64,000 bases of DNA from Congzhengia minquanensis (GTDB taxonomy: Bacteria; Bacillota; Clostridia; UBA1381; UBA9506), in NCBI RefSeq assembly GCF_014384785.1, contig NZ_JACRSU010000003.1:372001-436000 (forward strand), given 5' to 3'. The notes under the pieces were generated by a model, which ran no database searches, had not been told where the DNA came from, and saw only the letters and a program-made list of their open reading frames with translations. A program made the position numbers and the translations under genes. Positions 1 to 8,487 of this stretch are shown piece by piece (positions within the stretch are counted from its first letter, which is position 1; each line of letters begins with the position of its first letter).

Positions 1-775
1 TTTTTTCGCCGGGTAGATGACCGCCGATGCCCGGCTTTGCGCCCTGGCCCATTTTAATTTCAATTGCCGCGCCGGCGGAGAGAAAATCCTTGTGCACGCC
101 AAACCGGCCCGACGCCACCTGAACAATGGTGTTTGCGCCATATTCATAAAAATCTTCATGGAGGCCGCCCTCGCCGGTGTTGTAATAAATGCCCAGCTCT
201 TTGGCTGCCAACGCCAAGCTCTTGTGGGCGTTATAGCTAATGGAACCGTAAGACATGGCGGAAAACATTACCGGGGTGGAAAGCGTGAGGGATGGGGTGC
301 GGTTGTCAACAATGTCACCGTTTTCGTCCCGTTCAATGCGGCTTGGTTTTGCGCCCAGGGTAACTTTGGTTTCCATCGGTTCCCGCAAAGGGTCTATGGA
401 GGGGTTCGTCACCTGGGACGCATTGATGAGAATTTTATTGAAATAAACAGGAAAATCTTTGGGATTGCCCATGGAGGAGAGCAAAACGCCGCCGCTTTCG
501 GCCTGTTTATATATTTCAGTAATGGCGTTGCTGTCCCAGTTTCCGTTTTCCCGGAAGGTGTGGTCGGTCTTCACAATTTTCAGTGCCCGGGTTGGGCAGA
601 GCGAAACGCACCGGTGGCAATTGACACATTTTGCACTGTCGGAGAGCACGATGCCTGCTTCTTCATCAAACGTATGCGCTTCGTTGGCGCATTGGCGCTG
701 ACACACCCGGCAAGCAATGCATTTGTTTGTGTCGCGTATGATTTCATATTCAGGATAGAGAAAATTAATTGGCAT
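1..775 (-). CDS. gltB: Glutamate synthase, ferredoxin/FMN (GltB-like) subunit, partial
   Basis: N-terminal 258 codons of a glutamate synthase synthase-domain protein; the 3' end lies off the left edge. It opens with two [4Fe-4S] ferredoxin motifs, CIACRVCQRQC (about residues 19-29) and CVNCHRCVSLC, followed by the start of the FMN-binding GltB core (SAMSYGSIS, NTGEGG, GQGAKPG). This is the archaeal/clostridial layout, in which the ferredoxin, synthase and amidotransferase parts are split between genes. It should reduce 2-oxoglutarate plus glutamine-derived ammonia to glutamate in the cytoplasm. ATG at 773-775 follows GGAGGTG and overlaps the end of the upstream amidotransferase gene by 11 bases, so the two are translationally coupled. 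Confidence 0.9.
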   Translation of the reverse strand, partial: MPINFLYPEYEIIRDTNKCIACRVCQRQCANEAHTFDEEAGIVLSDSAKCVNCHRCVSLCPTRALKIVKTDHTFRENGNWDSNAITEIYKQAESGGVLLSSMGNPKDFPVYFNKILINASQVTNPSIDPLREPMETKVTLGAKPSRIERDENGDIVDNRTPSLTLSTPVMFSAMSYGSISYNAHKSLALAAKELGIYYNTGEGGLHEDFYEYGANTIVQVASGRFGVHKDFLSAGAAIEIKMGQGAKPGIGGHLPGEK

Positions 776-1865
776 TGGGTTCACCTCCGTTTAACGTTAC
801 AATTACAGGCTCGCCGCCTGCGGGGGACCAGATTTTGTCCAGTTCAGGCGCAATAATCCGAATTGCCGCCTCCTCGCTGGCAACGTAGACAATGTCACCG
901 CGTTCTGCAGCCACCATCGACCGCAGCTTCAGCCGGTCGTTCAGCGCCATCATACCGCCCTCAAAGCCCAAAAGAATGGAAAACGGGCCGGTGATGAGCA
1001 GGCCGGGAAAAGTTTCCCGCAGGTATGTCAGCCGTTTTTTATCCTTTTCCGGCATCTGATCAATGGTGGACCAAAACGGCGCGGCTATGACCTCTGCGGT
1101 TTCTTTTAAAGAGAGGCCCTTGCGTCTGTTTAAGAAATCTATCATATAGGTGATAACCTCGGTGTCGGTGAGCAGGCAGCACTTGTAGCCGAACATTTCA
1201 ATATAGCGGCGATTCGCGTCGTAGGACGAAATTTCGCCGTTGTGGACAATGGAATAGTCCAGCATGGCAAAGGGATGGGCACCGCCCCACCAGCCTGGGG
1301 TGTTGGTTGGGTAGCGGCCGTGAGCCGTCCAGCAGTAACCCTCATATTCCTCTAAGCGGTAAAATGCGCCCACGTCTTCGGGAAAGCCCACCGCCTTAAA
1401 CACTCCCATGTTCTTTCCGCTGGAAAACACATAGGCACCAGAAATGTGGGTGTTGATTTTCATTACGCTCCGCGCCACAAACTCGCGTTCTTCTAGCTGA
1501 CTGTCGGCAAGTTTTGTTGGAAGCGGCGTTACAAAATAGCGCCAGATGAGGGGTTCGTCGGTGATGGACGCAACCTTTCTGGTGGGAATTTTTGAAAGGT
1601 TTACCACGTCGAAATGCAAATCCAAAAACTTTTCACATGCTGTTTTTGCTTCCAAACTGTCATAAAAAATGTGAAACGCATATAAATCGCGGTATTCGGG
1701 ATAAATGCCATAGCCGGCAAAGCCGCCGCCTAATCCGTTGGAGCGGTCGTGCATTACGGCGATGGATTTTATGATGTCGTCCCCCGCCATACGTCTGCCA
1801 TTCTTAGAAAATATGCCGGAGATGGCGCAGCCGGACGGAATGCGAACCTGGCCCTCTTTTACCAT
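765..1865 (-). CDS. Glutamate synthase glutamine amidotransferase (class II) subunit
   Basis: A 366-residue class II (Ntn) glutamine amidotransferase that supplies ammonia to the adjacent synthase subunit. The likely nucleophile is Cys13 in GCAISGIF, preceded by a short 12-residue propeptide. Other class II marks are AHGRYPTNTPGWWGGAHPF and the HNGEISS motif. The start is ATG 1863-1865, preceded by AGGAGG at 1872-1877; an in-frame start 24 bases upstream would put the ribosome site inside the gene. It is first in the operon and overlaps the ferredoxin/FMN subunit by 11 bases. It is transcribed from a consensus promoter through a terminator-like leader (separate entries), so expression is probably conditional on nitrogen status. 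Confidence 0.88.
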   Translation of the reverse strand: MVKEGQVRIPSGCAISGIFSKNGRRMAGDDIIKSIAVMHDRSNGLGGGFAGYGIYPEYRDLYAFHIFYDSLEAKTACEKFLDLHFDVVNLSKIPTRKVASITDEPLIWRYFVTPLPTKLADSQLEEREFVARSVMKINTHISGAYVFSSGKNMGVFKAVGFPEDVGAFYRLEEYEGYCWTAHGRYPTNTPGWWGGAHPFAMLDYSIVHNGEISSYDANRRYIEMFGYKCCLLTDTEVITYMIDFLNRRKGLSLKETAEVIAAPFWSTIDQMPEKDKKRLTYLRETFPGLLITGPFSILLGFEGGMMALNDRLKLRSMVAAERGDIVYVASEEAAIRIIAPELDKIWSPAGGEPVIVTLNGGEPNAN

Positions 1866-1887
1866 ATGAAAAACCTCCTTTAAATTC

Positions 1888-1951
1888 AAAAAAAAAAATA
1901 GAGCACCACCGAAAAGCCAGACCTGTCTTTTCGGTGGAACTCCATTGTTCC
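1888..1951 (-). promoter_or_regulatory. Glutamate synthase leader: hexaloop hairpin plus intrinsic terminator (ANTAR-like)
   Basis: Read on the minus strand, GGAAC-[AATGGA]-GTTCC (1951 to 1936) forms a 5-bp stem with a six-base loop having A at position 1 and G at position 4, the loop signature of ANTAR-protein targets. It abuts a 10-bp terminator stem (CACCGAAAAG / CTTTTCGGTG, 1936-1927 and 1916-1907) followed after 8 bases by an 11-T run (1898-1888). The terminator lies upstream of the ribosome site, so read-through must be regulated. The second hexaloop expected for a full two-hairpin ANTAR motif is not clear here. Confidence 0.5.
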
Positions 1952-1960
1952 GTTATTCCT

Positions 1961-1989
1961 ATTATAAACAAAAAATGAAATTTTGTCAA
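1961..1989 (-). promoter_or_regulatory. Sigma-A promoter of the glutamate synthase operon
   Basis: Minus-strand TTGACA (1989-1984), 17-base spacer and TATAAT (1966-1961). Both hexamers match consensus exactly. The transcript should start near 1954, just before the hexaloop hairpin. Confidence 0.85.
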
Positions 1990-2008
1990 GGAAAAATTTC
2001 AAAAAAAT

Positions 2009-2236
2009 TTAAACTTCCATCAGTTCGTCAAAGGTAATGCCAAACACCTCTTTCAAACTTTTTAGCTCATCCGCCCGAACGTGTTTTTGACAAAGCTCAA
2101 TCCGCGATAGGGTGTATGGGCTTATGTCGCAGCCCGAAAGCTGCAGTTTTTTTGCTAGCTGCTCTTGGGACAAATCTCGCATTTTGCGCAGCTTTTGAAT
2201 GTTTTTTCCCAACCTCATTTCATAATCTGTGCTCAT
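2009..2236 (-). CDS. Small XRE-family HTH regulator
   Basis: A 75-residue single-domain protein made almost wholly of a Cro/CI-type helix-turn-helix (LGKNIQKLRKMRDLSQEQLAKKL, then a recognition segment around SPYTLSRIE, written here in part). ATG 2234-2236 is chosen because GAGGGTG lies 13 bases upstream; the longer in-frame start would put that site inside the gene. It differs in sequence and C-terminus from the tandem XRE genes elsewhere in this window. It ends only 20 bases upstream of the glutamate synthase -35 box. It may regulate itself or the flanking nitrogen genes, but nothing in the sequence proves a target. Confidence 0.75.
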   Translation of the reverse strand: MSTDYEMRLGKNIQKLRKMRDLSQEQLAKKLQLSGCDISPYTLSRIELCQKHVRADELKSLKEVFGITFDELMEV

Positions 2237-2309
2237 GAAAGAAATTTCACCCTCTTTTAAGCATAAATAATGACCGGACAATTAAGAATAAACGTCCGGC
2301 AGTTAGTTG

Positions 2310-2552
2310 TTATTTCACCTCCGGTTCCAAATCGGAGAAAACCGGATCGTCATAAAAGGACTTCAGTTCAATTTCCAGTCCGTCACAAATTTTTTTCAGC
2401 AGAACAGTGCCAACGTCCTTTCGCTCTTCATTAAATATGCTGTAAATGGTAGATGGAGAAACTGCGGACATTCTGGCAAGTGTAGTAATTTTAATTCTAC
2501 GTTCATCGCATAAATCTTTAATGCGAATGACAATAGCCTGTTTAATCCCCAT
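2310..2552 (-). CDS. Small XRE-family HTH regulator
   Basis: An 80-residue protein with one XRE-type helix-turn-helix (IKDLCDERRIKITTLARMS, then VSPSTIYSIFNE as the recognition region) and an acidic C-terminus. The start is ATG 2550-2552 with GGGAGG eight bases upstream; a longer in-frame ORF extends to 2687 but has no ribosome site. This type, with a KKICDGLEIEL segment, is common in Clostridia as a stand-alone DNA-binding protein. It lies in the same direction as, and 73 bases upstream of, the other small regulator. A 10-bp palindrome sits 30 bases upstream of its start and could be its operator. Targets are unknown. Confidence 0.72.
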   Translation of the reverse strand: MGIKQAIVIRIKDLCDERRIKITTLARMSAVSPSTIYSIFNEERKDVGTVLLKKICDGLEIELKSFYDDPVFSDLEPEVK

Positions 2553-2581
2553 AACCGTAACCTCCCTTAGTCTAAATTTTA

Positions 2582-2591
2582 CACAATTGTG
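2582..2591. promoter_or_regulatory. Palindrome upstream of the HTH gene (possible operator)
   Basis: CACAATTGTG is a perfect 10-bp palindrome located 30-40 bases before the start of the 2310-2552 regulator. The position suits an autoregulatory operator. Short palindromes of this composition also occur by chance, so this is only suggestive. Confidence 0.25.
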
Positions 2592-2803
2592 CAGTTTGGC
2601 GTATACGTTTCCGCGTAATATTAAGAAATACTTAAAGATTCGATTACGAGTAATGAGTGAAAAAACAAGAATTTTGTCAATATTCATAGATTTATCGCAT
2701 TGGTTACATCGTGTAGCTTTGGGAAAAGTAAATAGGTTTTGGCTTTTTTGAAACGCAAAAACTGTAAAAATTATAAAAATTCAAAAAAAATGAAAAAAAG
2801 GGA

Positions 2804-2832
2804 TTGACAAAAAAAAGCTTTCGGCGTATAAT
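2804..2832 (+). promoter_or_regulatory. Sigma-A promoter of glnN
   Basis: TTGACA (2804-2809), 17-base spacer, TATAAT (2827-2832), all consensus. The predicted transcript start near 2839 precedes a hairpin/terminator leader. Confidence 0.87.
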
Positions 2833-2844
2833 GACAACTGTAAA

Positions 2845-2894
2845 CAGCAAAGGCGCTGCGAAACGTATCCCGTTTCCGCAGTGTCTTTTTTTGT
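2845..2894 (+). promoter_or_regulatory. glnN leader: hexaloop hairpin overlapping an intrinsic terminator (ANTAR-like)
   Basis: CAGC-[AAAGGC]-GCTG (2845-2858) is a stem with a six-base loop carrying A1 and G4. Its 3' arm shares bases 2856-2858 with the 5' arm of a terminator, CTGCGAAACG-TATCC-CGTTTcCGCAG (2856-2881), which is followed by a T-rich tract (2882-2892). The two structures therefore exclude each other. This is the geometry expected if an ANTAR response regulator stabilised the hexaloop hairpin to permit read-through into glnN. The regulator itself is not in this window. Confidence 0.5.
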
Positions 2895-2939
2895 TTTTAC
2901 CGCATATGTTGAAATTGATGATATAGGGAGGAATTGAAT

Positions 2940-5039
2940 ATGGCAAACATACCGGAATTTTTCGGCTCGCTGGTTTTTAACGACCAGACCATGCGGCAGC
3001 GTCTGCCGAAGGATACATACAAGGCGCTGAAAAAAACCGTCCGCATGGGAAAACCCATTGACAAAAGCATTGCAAACGTTGTTGCGGCAACCATGAAGGA
3101 CTGGGCGGTGGAGCACGGCGCAACCCACTACACCCACTGGTTCCAGCCCATGACGGGCATCACGGCGGAAAAGCACGACAGCTTTATTACCCCCATTGAA
3201 GACGGCAGCGTGATTTTGGAGTTTTCGGGCAAGGAGCTTGTTCAGGGTGAGCCCGATGCTTCGAGCTTCCCGTCTGGCGGACTTCGGGCCACCTTTGAGG
3301 CAAGGGGATACACCGCGTGGGATCCTACGTCATATGCATTCATTAAAGACGGTGCGCTGTGTATTCCTACCGCGTTTTACTCCTATGGCGGCGAGGCGCT
3401 GGACAAAAAAACGCCATTGCTCCGTTCTATGGAAGCGTTGAACATTCAGGCTCTTAGAATTTTAAAGCTGTTTGGCAAAACCAACGTAAAGCGCGTGTTC
3501 ACTACTGTTGGGCCGGAACAGGAATATTTTTTGGTAGAGCGTTCCATGTTTGACAAACGGAAGGACTTAATTTTTACAGGCAGAACGTTGTTCGGCGCAA
3601 TGCCCCCCAAGGGTCAGGAGATGGACGACCACTATTTCGGCACCATTAAGCCCAGGGTCAGCGCCTTTATGAAAGACTTAAACGAGGAGCTGTGGAAGCT
3701 GGGGGTTTTGGCAAAGACCGAGCACAACGAGGTTGCCCCTTCTCAGCATGAGCTGGCCCCCATTTTTACCACCACCAACATTGCGGCGGACCACAACCAG
3801 CTCACCATGGAGATTATGCAAAAGGTGGCCCAGCGTCACGGGCTGGCCTGCCTGCTTCACGAAAAGCCCTTTGCCGGCGTAAACGGCAGCGGCAAGCACA
3901 ACAACTGGTCTATGAGCACCGACACCGGCATAAACTTGCTTGAGCCCGGCGATTCTCCCATGGAAAATGCACAGTTTTTGCTGTTTTTGTCTGCGGTTAT
4001 CAAAGCAGTTGATGAATATCAGGATTTACTCAGAATTTCTGTTGCAACACCGGGCAATGACCACCGCTTAGGTGCAAACGAAGCGCCTCCGGCTATTGTG
4101 TCTATGTTCTTGGGCGAGGAATTAGAAGCGGTGTTAAAAGCCATTGTGAACGAGGACGAGGACTATGTTCACCACGGCAGAGAAGAATTTGAGGTGGGCG
4201 TTTCGGTGCTTCCGAAAATTTCGAAGGATGCAACCGACAGAAACCGCACGTCACCCTTTGCATTCACGGGCAACAAGTTTGAGTTCCGCATGCTGGGCTC
4301 TGCAAGCTCCATTTCTGATGTAAACGTTGTGCTGAACACTATTGTGGCCGAAGCGTTGTGCCAGTTTGCCGATGCACTGGAAAAAAGCCCCACTGTGGAG
4401 GAGGACTTACATTCCCTCATTCAGGCAACGGTGGAAAAGCACAAGCGCATTATCTTTAACGGCAACAGCTACAGCAAAGAGTGGGAGGAAGAGGCGGCAA
4501 GGCGCGGCCTTTATAACTTAAAGACAACCGCAGAGGCGCTGCCATATTTTGTTTCCGACAAAAACGTGGCGCTGTTTAACAAGCACCACATCTTCACCGA
4601 AGTGGAAATGGAGTCGCGGCTGGAGATTTTGCTAGAAAATTATAGCAAAACTATTAACATTGAGGCGCTGACCATGCTGGAAATGATTAAAAAAGACATT
4701 ATTCCCGCAGTTTGTTCCTATATTAAAGATTTAACAGAAATTGCTACCATGAAGAAAGGCCTCTCAGCCGACATCAACGCAGATGTGGAAACAGAGCTCA
4801 TCGCAAAGCTTTCGTCTCTTTCCGCTTGTCTTTATAAGAAGGCGGAGAAACTGCAGGCCGACATGGTTTCAGCCAGCGACTATGAAGATGATGCGCAAGC
4901 GCTGGCAAACTATTATAAAAACACCATTTTTGTAGATATGCAGGAAGCCCGGGCCGACGCAGACGAATTGGAAACCTTAGTTGGCGAACGGTATTGGCCC
5001 TATCCTACCTACGGCGAGCTTCTGTTCGGTGTTAAATAA
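2940..5039 (+). CDS. glnN: Glutamine synthetase type III
   Basis: A 699-residue protein of the GSIII family, much longer than GSI (about 450 residues). It makes glutamine from glutamate, ammonium and ATP in the cytoplasm. Family marks include the N-terminal FGSLVFND segment, [25 protein letters not shown] with metal-binding acids, the KHNNWS(M) stretch and [16 protein letters not shown] near the nucleotide/glutamate site. ATG 2940 is chosen because GGGAGG (2926-2931) is eight bases upstream; a TTG six bases earlier is too close. It has its own consensus promoter with a terminator leader and is followed 130 bases later by an ammonium channel gene on the same strand, so the two probably share nitrogen control. 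Confidence 0.93.
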   Translation: MANIPEFFGSLVFNDQTMRQRLPKDTYKALKKTVRMGKPIDKSIANVVAATMKDWAVEHGATHYTHWFQPMTGITAEKHDSFITPIEDGSVILEFSGKELVQGEPDASSFPSGGLRATFEARGYTAWDPTSYAFIKDGALCIPTAFYSYGGEALDKKTPLLRSMEALNIQALRILKLFGKTNVKRVFTTVGPEQEYFLVERSMFDKRKDLIFTGRTLFGAMPPKGQEMDDHYFGTIKPRVSAFMKDLNEELWKLGVLAKTEHNEVAPSQHELAPIFTTTNIAADHNQLTMEIMQKVAQRHGLACLLHEKPFAGVNGSGKHNNWSMSTDTGINLLEPGDSPMENAQFLLFLSAVIKAVDEYQDLLRISVATPGNDHRLGANEAPPAIVSMFLGEELEAVLKAIVNEDEDYVHHGREEFEVGVSVLPKISKDATDRNRTSPFAFTGNKFEFRMLGSASSISDVNVVLNTIVAEALCQFADALEKSPTVEEDLHSLIQATVEKHKRIIFNGNSYSKEWEEEAARRGLYNLKTTAEALPYFVSDKNVALFNKHHIFTEVEMESRLEILLENYSKTINIEALTMLEMIKKDIIPAVCSYIKDLTEIATMKKGLSADINADVETELIAKLSSLSACLYKKAEKLQADMVSASDYEDDAQALANYYKNTIFVDMQEARADADELETLVGERYWPYPTYGELLFGVK

Positions 5040-5069
5040 GTGAAAATAAAATAAAATTTACCTGAGACA

Positions 5070-5133
5070 CAACGGCGTGCCCGGGGAGAAACGGTTTTAC
5101 GTTTTTCCCCACGGCGGGCCGTTGTTTTATTTT
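5070..5133 (+). terminator. Large hairpin with T tract between glnN and amt
   Basis: A long stem: outer arms CAACG / CGTTG and GCCCG / CGGGC, inner arms GGGGAGAAAC / GTTTTTCCCC around an 8-base loop, followed by TTTTATTTT. I see no promoter between it and amt, so it is either a partial terminator after glnN or an attenuator controlling read-through into amt. Confidence 0.7.
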
Positions 5134-5169
5134 ATAAATAAATTTAGCATAAAATAGGAGGAAGGAACT

Positions 5170-6930
5170 ATGGACGTAAACAGCATTCTCACAAACGGGG
5201 AAATCACTTCCTTTATTGAAGGGGTTGTGGACAATGCCGCTTTCGGTATTTGGTTTTTAATCGGCGCGGCACTGGTGTTCTTTATGCAGGCGGGCTTTGC
5301 CATGGTGGAGTCGGGCTTTACCAGGGCGAAAAACGCCGGGAACATCATTATGAAAAACCTGATGGATTTTTGCATTGGCACGGTTTGCTTTATATTTATC
5401 GGGTTTTCCCTGATGATGGCAGAAGACTATGTTATGGGCATTATCGGCGTACCAAACTTAGGAATTTTCACTGATTTTGGCGGATTTATCGAAGCAAATG
5501 CTTCAAGCTTTGTGTTTAACCTGGTGTTCTGCGCAACGGCGGCCACCATTGTTTCCGGCGCAATGGCAGAGCGCACAAAATTTGTTTCCTATTGCATCTA
5601 TTCTGCGGTTATTTCGCTGGTGGTGTATCCCGTCGAAGCGGGCTGGATTTGGAATTCTCAGGGCTGGCTGGCGCAGATGGGCTTTCACGACTATGCAGGC
5701 TCCTGCGCAATTCACATGGTGGGCGGCATTGCAGCCTTCATTGGCGCAGCTATTTTAGGGCCTCGTCTTGGAAAATATACAAAGGACAAAAACGGCAAAG
5801 TGGTTAAGGTAAATGCAATTCCGGGCCACGCCATTACCATTGGCGCACTGGGTTGTTTCATTCTGTGGTTTGGCTGGTATGGCTTTAACGGCGCGGCGGC
5901 AAAAAGCGTGTCTGAGCTGGGTTCCATTTTTCTCACCACAACCATTGCCCCGGCAGTTGCAACAGTTGTCTGTATGATTTTCACCTGGATTAAAAACGGC
6001 AAGCCAGACGTTTCCATGTGCTTAAACGCCTCGCTGGCAGGGCTGGTTGGAATTACGGCAGGGTGTGCGGCGTTAGACGCTGCAGGCTCGCTAATTGTTG
6101 GCGTGGTTTCTGGCATTTTGGTTGTGGTTGTGGTTGAATTATTAGACTTAAAGCTGCACATAGATGACCCAGTGGGCGCGGTGGGCGTGCACCTGGCAAA
6201 CGGCATTTGGGGCACATTGGCGGTGGGCCTGCTGGCAAACCCCGATGCACCTGCGGGCTTAAACGGCCTTCTTTACACAGGCGATCCGCACCAGCTTTTT
6301 GTTCAGTTCATTGGAGTCGTAGCCGTTGCAGCATGGGCAGTGGTAACCATGTTCATTACCTTTACGGTAATTAAAAAGACCATTGGTCTGCGGGTAACAC
6401 CGGAGGAAGAAATTATGGGACTGGATGCAACAGAGCACGGCCTGCCCAGTGCCTATGCAGACTTTGTGCCTGCGGTTGAAAAGCTGGACATTCCTACATT
6501 GGGTGCTGTTGGAGCTGTTCCCAAATCAAGGGCAATTGACGTGAAGGACGTTTCCACAAAGGCGCCCGAGGGCTCGGCAAAGCTTACAAAAATAACCATT
6601 ATTGCCAAGCAGGGCAGGTTCGAGGCATTAAAAGAGGCGCTGAACCAAATCGGCGTAAACGGCATGACGGTAACCCAGGTCATGGGCTGCGGCGCGCAGA
6701 AGGGTAAGCCGGAATATTACCGCGGCGTTCCCATTGAAATGAATCTGCTGCCCAAAGTGCAGGTAGACGTGGTTGTAAGCAAAATTCCGGTTATAACTGT
6801 GGTTGAAGCGGCAAAAGACGCGCTTTACACCGGCCACATCGGCGACGGCAAAATTTTTGTTTACGACGTGGAGGATGCAATTAAGGTCCGCACTGGGGAA
6901 ACAGGCTACGATGCGCTTCAGGACGATTAA
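5170..6930 (+). CDS. amt: Ammonium transporter fused to a C-terminal PII domain
   Basis: A 586-residue protein. Residues about 20-420 form an Amt/Rh channel with eleven predicted helices (motifs MQAGFAMVESG, GAMAERTKF, HMVGGIAAFIGA, GFNGAAAKS, and DDPVGAVGVHLANGIWG). Residues about 470-586 are a GlnB/GlnK-type PII domain (LTKITIIAKQGRFEALKEAL, then a T-loop with Tyr517 in EYYRG, and a C-terminal VYDVEDAIKVRTGE). Normally GlnK is a separate trimer that plugs the channel; here the regulator is tethered. ATG 5170 has AGGAGG eight bases upstream. It should admit ammonium across the cytoplasmic membrane for the glnN product, with gating by nucleotide/2-oxoglutarate sensing inferred from the PII fold. 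Confidence 0.92.
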   Translation: MDVNSILTNGEITSFIEGVVDNAAFGIWFLIGAALVFFMQAGFAMVESGFTRAKNAGNIIMKNLMDFCIGTVCFIFIGFSLMMAEDYVMGIIGVPNLGIFTDFGGFIEANASSFVFNLVFCATAATIVSGAMAERTKFVSYCIYSAVISLVVYPVEAGWIWNSQGWLAQMGFHDYAGSCAIHMVGGIAAFIGAAILGPRLGKYTKDKNGKVVKVNAIPGHAITIGALGCFILWFGWYGFNGAAAKSVSELGSIFLTTTIAPAVATVVCMIFTWIKNGKPDVSMCLNASLAGLVGITAGCAALDAAGSLIVGVVSGILVVVVVELLDLKLHIDDPVGAVGVHLANGIWGTLAVGLLANPDAPAGLNGLLYTGDPHQLFVQFIGVVAVAAWAVVTMFITFTVIKKTIGLRVTPEEEIMGLDATEHGLPSAYADFVPAVEKLDIPTLGAVGAVPKSRAIDVKDVSTKAPEGSAKLTKITIIAKQGRFEALKEALNQIGVNGMTVTQVMGCGAQKGKPEYYRGVPIEMNLLPKVQVDVVVSKIPVITVVEAAKDALYTGHIGDGKIFVYDVEDAIKVRTGETGYDALQDD

Positions 6931-6948
6931 AAAAGTTAAGATACTGTA

Positions 6949-6983
6949 AAAAAAGCACGGTTTTTCGAAAACCGTGCTTTTTA
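6949..6983 (+). terminator. Intrinsic terminator after amt
   Basis: AAAGCACGGTTTT / AAAACCGTGCTTT with a three-base loop and a trailing T run; a strong rho-independent terminator 20 bases after the amt stop. Confidence 0.88.
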
Positions 6984-6996
6984 TCTGATATTTTAC

Positions 6997-7025
6997 TTGA
7001 CTAAAGTGATTTTATGAACTATAAT
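6997..7025 (+). promoter_or_regulatory. Promoter of the MATE exporter gene
   Basis: TTGACT (6997-7002), 17-base spacer, TATAAT (7020-7025). An in-frame ATG at 7014 falls inside this promoter and so cannot be the translation start. Confidence 0.8.
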
Positions 7026-7064
7026 ATAGATTATGTCAAATTTTACAGTTTCCGGAGGTTTCCC

Positions 7065-8480
7065 GTGCTACAAAAAGTGTTAGGCGGCAGAAGATTTTGG
7101 GGGTCGGTTTTGTCCCTTGCAATTCCCATTGCCGTGCAGAATTTGCTTACAAGCTCGTTTACGCTGGTAGATACGCTCATGGTTGGCCAACTTGGCGACG
7201 TAAGCCTTGCGGCTGTGGGCATGGCGGGCCAGTGGAGCTGGTTTTTAAATATGGTTTTATTCGGAATTTGTTCCGGTGCGTCAGTGTTTTTCGCCCAATA
7301 TTTTGGCGACAAAAACCACGGCGGCATTGTAAAAACGTATGGAATTGCAGTGTCGTCTGCCTTTTTGGTGTCGCTGGCGTTTTTGGTTGTGGGACTTTCC
7401 GTTCCCAAAGGCGTTATCAGCATTTTTAACCGGGACGCCGGCGTGTTAGACGCCGGAAGCAGATATTTAAAAATTGCGGTGTTTTCCTATCCGGCCATTG
7501 TGCTGAACATGATAGCATGCGCCGTTCTGCGCTCTACAAAACGGGTGAAGCTGCCCATGTATGTGGCGTTTTTCACCACCATTGCCAACGCCTTTTTAGA
7601 CTATGGCTTAATTTTCGGCGCATTCGGCCTGCCGGAAATGGGCATTGAGGGCGCGGCTGTGGCAACGGTGATTTCGTCTTGGTCCGGCCCAGTGATTATT
7701 TACATCGTTATGGCCATTCAGAAAGACGACATCTTTTTCGCCCCGGTGAGGGAGATTTTCGGCTTTACCAGGCACATGGTGGCAGACTTTTATAAAAAAG
7801 CCCTGCCAGTTATTTTAAACGAATCGCTGTGGGGCCTCGGCACCATTTGCTATAACATTATTTTTGCAAACTTAGGGTATGAATATTCCGCCGCAGTGAC
7901 CATTCTGCGTACCTTTGAAAACATTGCTTTTGCGTTCTTTGTTGGGTTTAACAACGCGGGCTGTGTTATGGTTGGGCAGGACATTGGCGCGGGCAACATC
8001 AAGCGCGCTTTAAAAGACGCAAGGCGGTTTATGATAATTGTTCCCTTAGCGGGCGTGGTAGTGGGCATTTTTGTGCTTTTCTTCCGCGAACAGCTCATTT
8101 ACATCTTTAACATGGGCGGCAAAATTACAGAGAAAACCCTGTCCGCCGCAATGGGCATTATGCTTGTTTACGCCATTGAGGTGCCCATTCGAAACATTCC
8201 TTATGTGATTATTGTGGCTATTTTCCGTTCCGGCGGCGACACGAAAACCGGCATGAAATATGACCTGATTTGCCTTTGGGCAATTTCGCTGCCTGTTACA
8301 TTCATTGCGGCGTTTGTTATTAAGCTTCCGTTTGTGCTGGTGTTTGCGTGCAGCTATGTGTTTGAGGACTATTTAAAATCCGTGTTGTGCCTGAAACACT
8401 TTTTCTCGAAAAAATGGATTAAACCCGTAACCGAAACGGGCCGGGCGGCCTTACAGGAATATATGGCTGAAGCGGAGTGA
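7065..8480 (+). CDS. MATE family multidrug/cation efflux protein
   Basis: A 471-residue integral membrane protein with the usual twelve hydrophobic segments and two homologous MatE halves. Typical sequences are IPIAVQNLLTSSFTLVDTLMVGQLG in the first helix pair, GICSGASVFFAQYFG, and PVILNESLWGLGT opening the second half. It is predicted to export drugs or metabolites in exchange for Na+ or H+. GTG 7065 is the start because CGGAGG lies six bases upstream and the earlier in-frame ATG overlaps the -10 box. The next gene starts eight bases after the stop, suggesting co-transcription. The substrate cannot be inferred. Confidence 0.88.
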   Translation: MLQKVLGGRRFWGSVLSLAIPIAVQNLLTSSFTLVDTLMVGQLGDVSLAAVGMAGQWSWFLNMVLFGICSGASVFFAQYFGDKNHGGIVKTYGIAVSSAFLVSLAFLVVGLSVPKGVISIFNRDAGVLDAGSRYLKIAVFSYPAIVLNMIACAVLRSTKRVKLPMYVAFFTTIANAFLDYGLIFGAFGLPEMGIEGAAVATVISSWSGPVIIYIVMAIQKDDIFFAPVREIFGFTRHMVADFYKKALPVILNESLWGLGTICYNIIFANLGYEYSAAVTILRTFENIAFAFFVGFNNAGCVMVGQDIGAGNIKRALKDARRFMIIVPLAGVVVGIFVLFFREQLIYIFNMGGKITEKTLSAAMGIMLVYAIEVPIRNIPYVIIVAIFRSGGDTKTGMKYDLICLWAISLPVTFIAAFVIKLPFVLVFACSYVFEDYLKSVLCLKHFFSKKWIKPVTETGRAALQEYMAEAE

Positions 8481-8487
8481 TTTTAAA

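Noticed and set aside
17..856. A 279-codon open frame on the plus strand over the glutamate synthase gene
   Set aside because: It is antisense to a gene with clear ferredoxin and FMN-domain motifs, has no ribosome site and no recognisable domain; a GC-driven shadow frame.
2781..3176. 131-codon minus-strand ORF over the start of glnN
   Set aside because: It crosses the glnN promoter and ribosome site and has no domain.
7014..7064. ATG at 7014 as the start of the MATE exporter
   Set aside because: It lies between the -35 and -10 boxes of a good promoter; the GTG at 7065 has a proper ribosome site.
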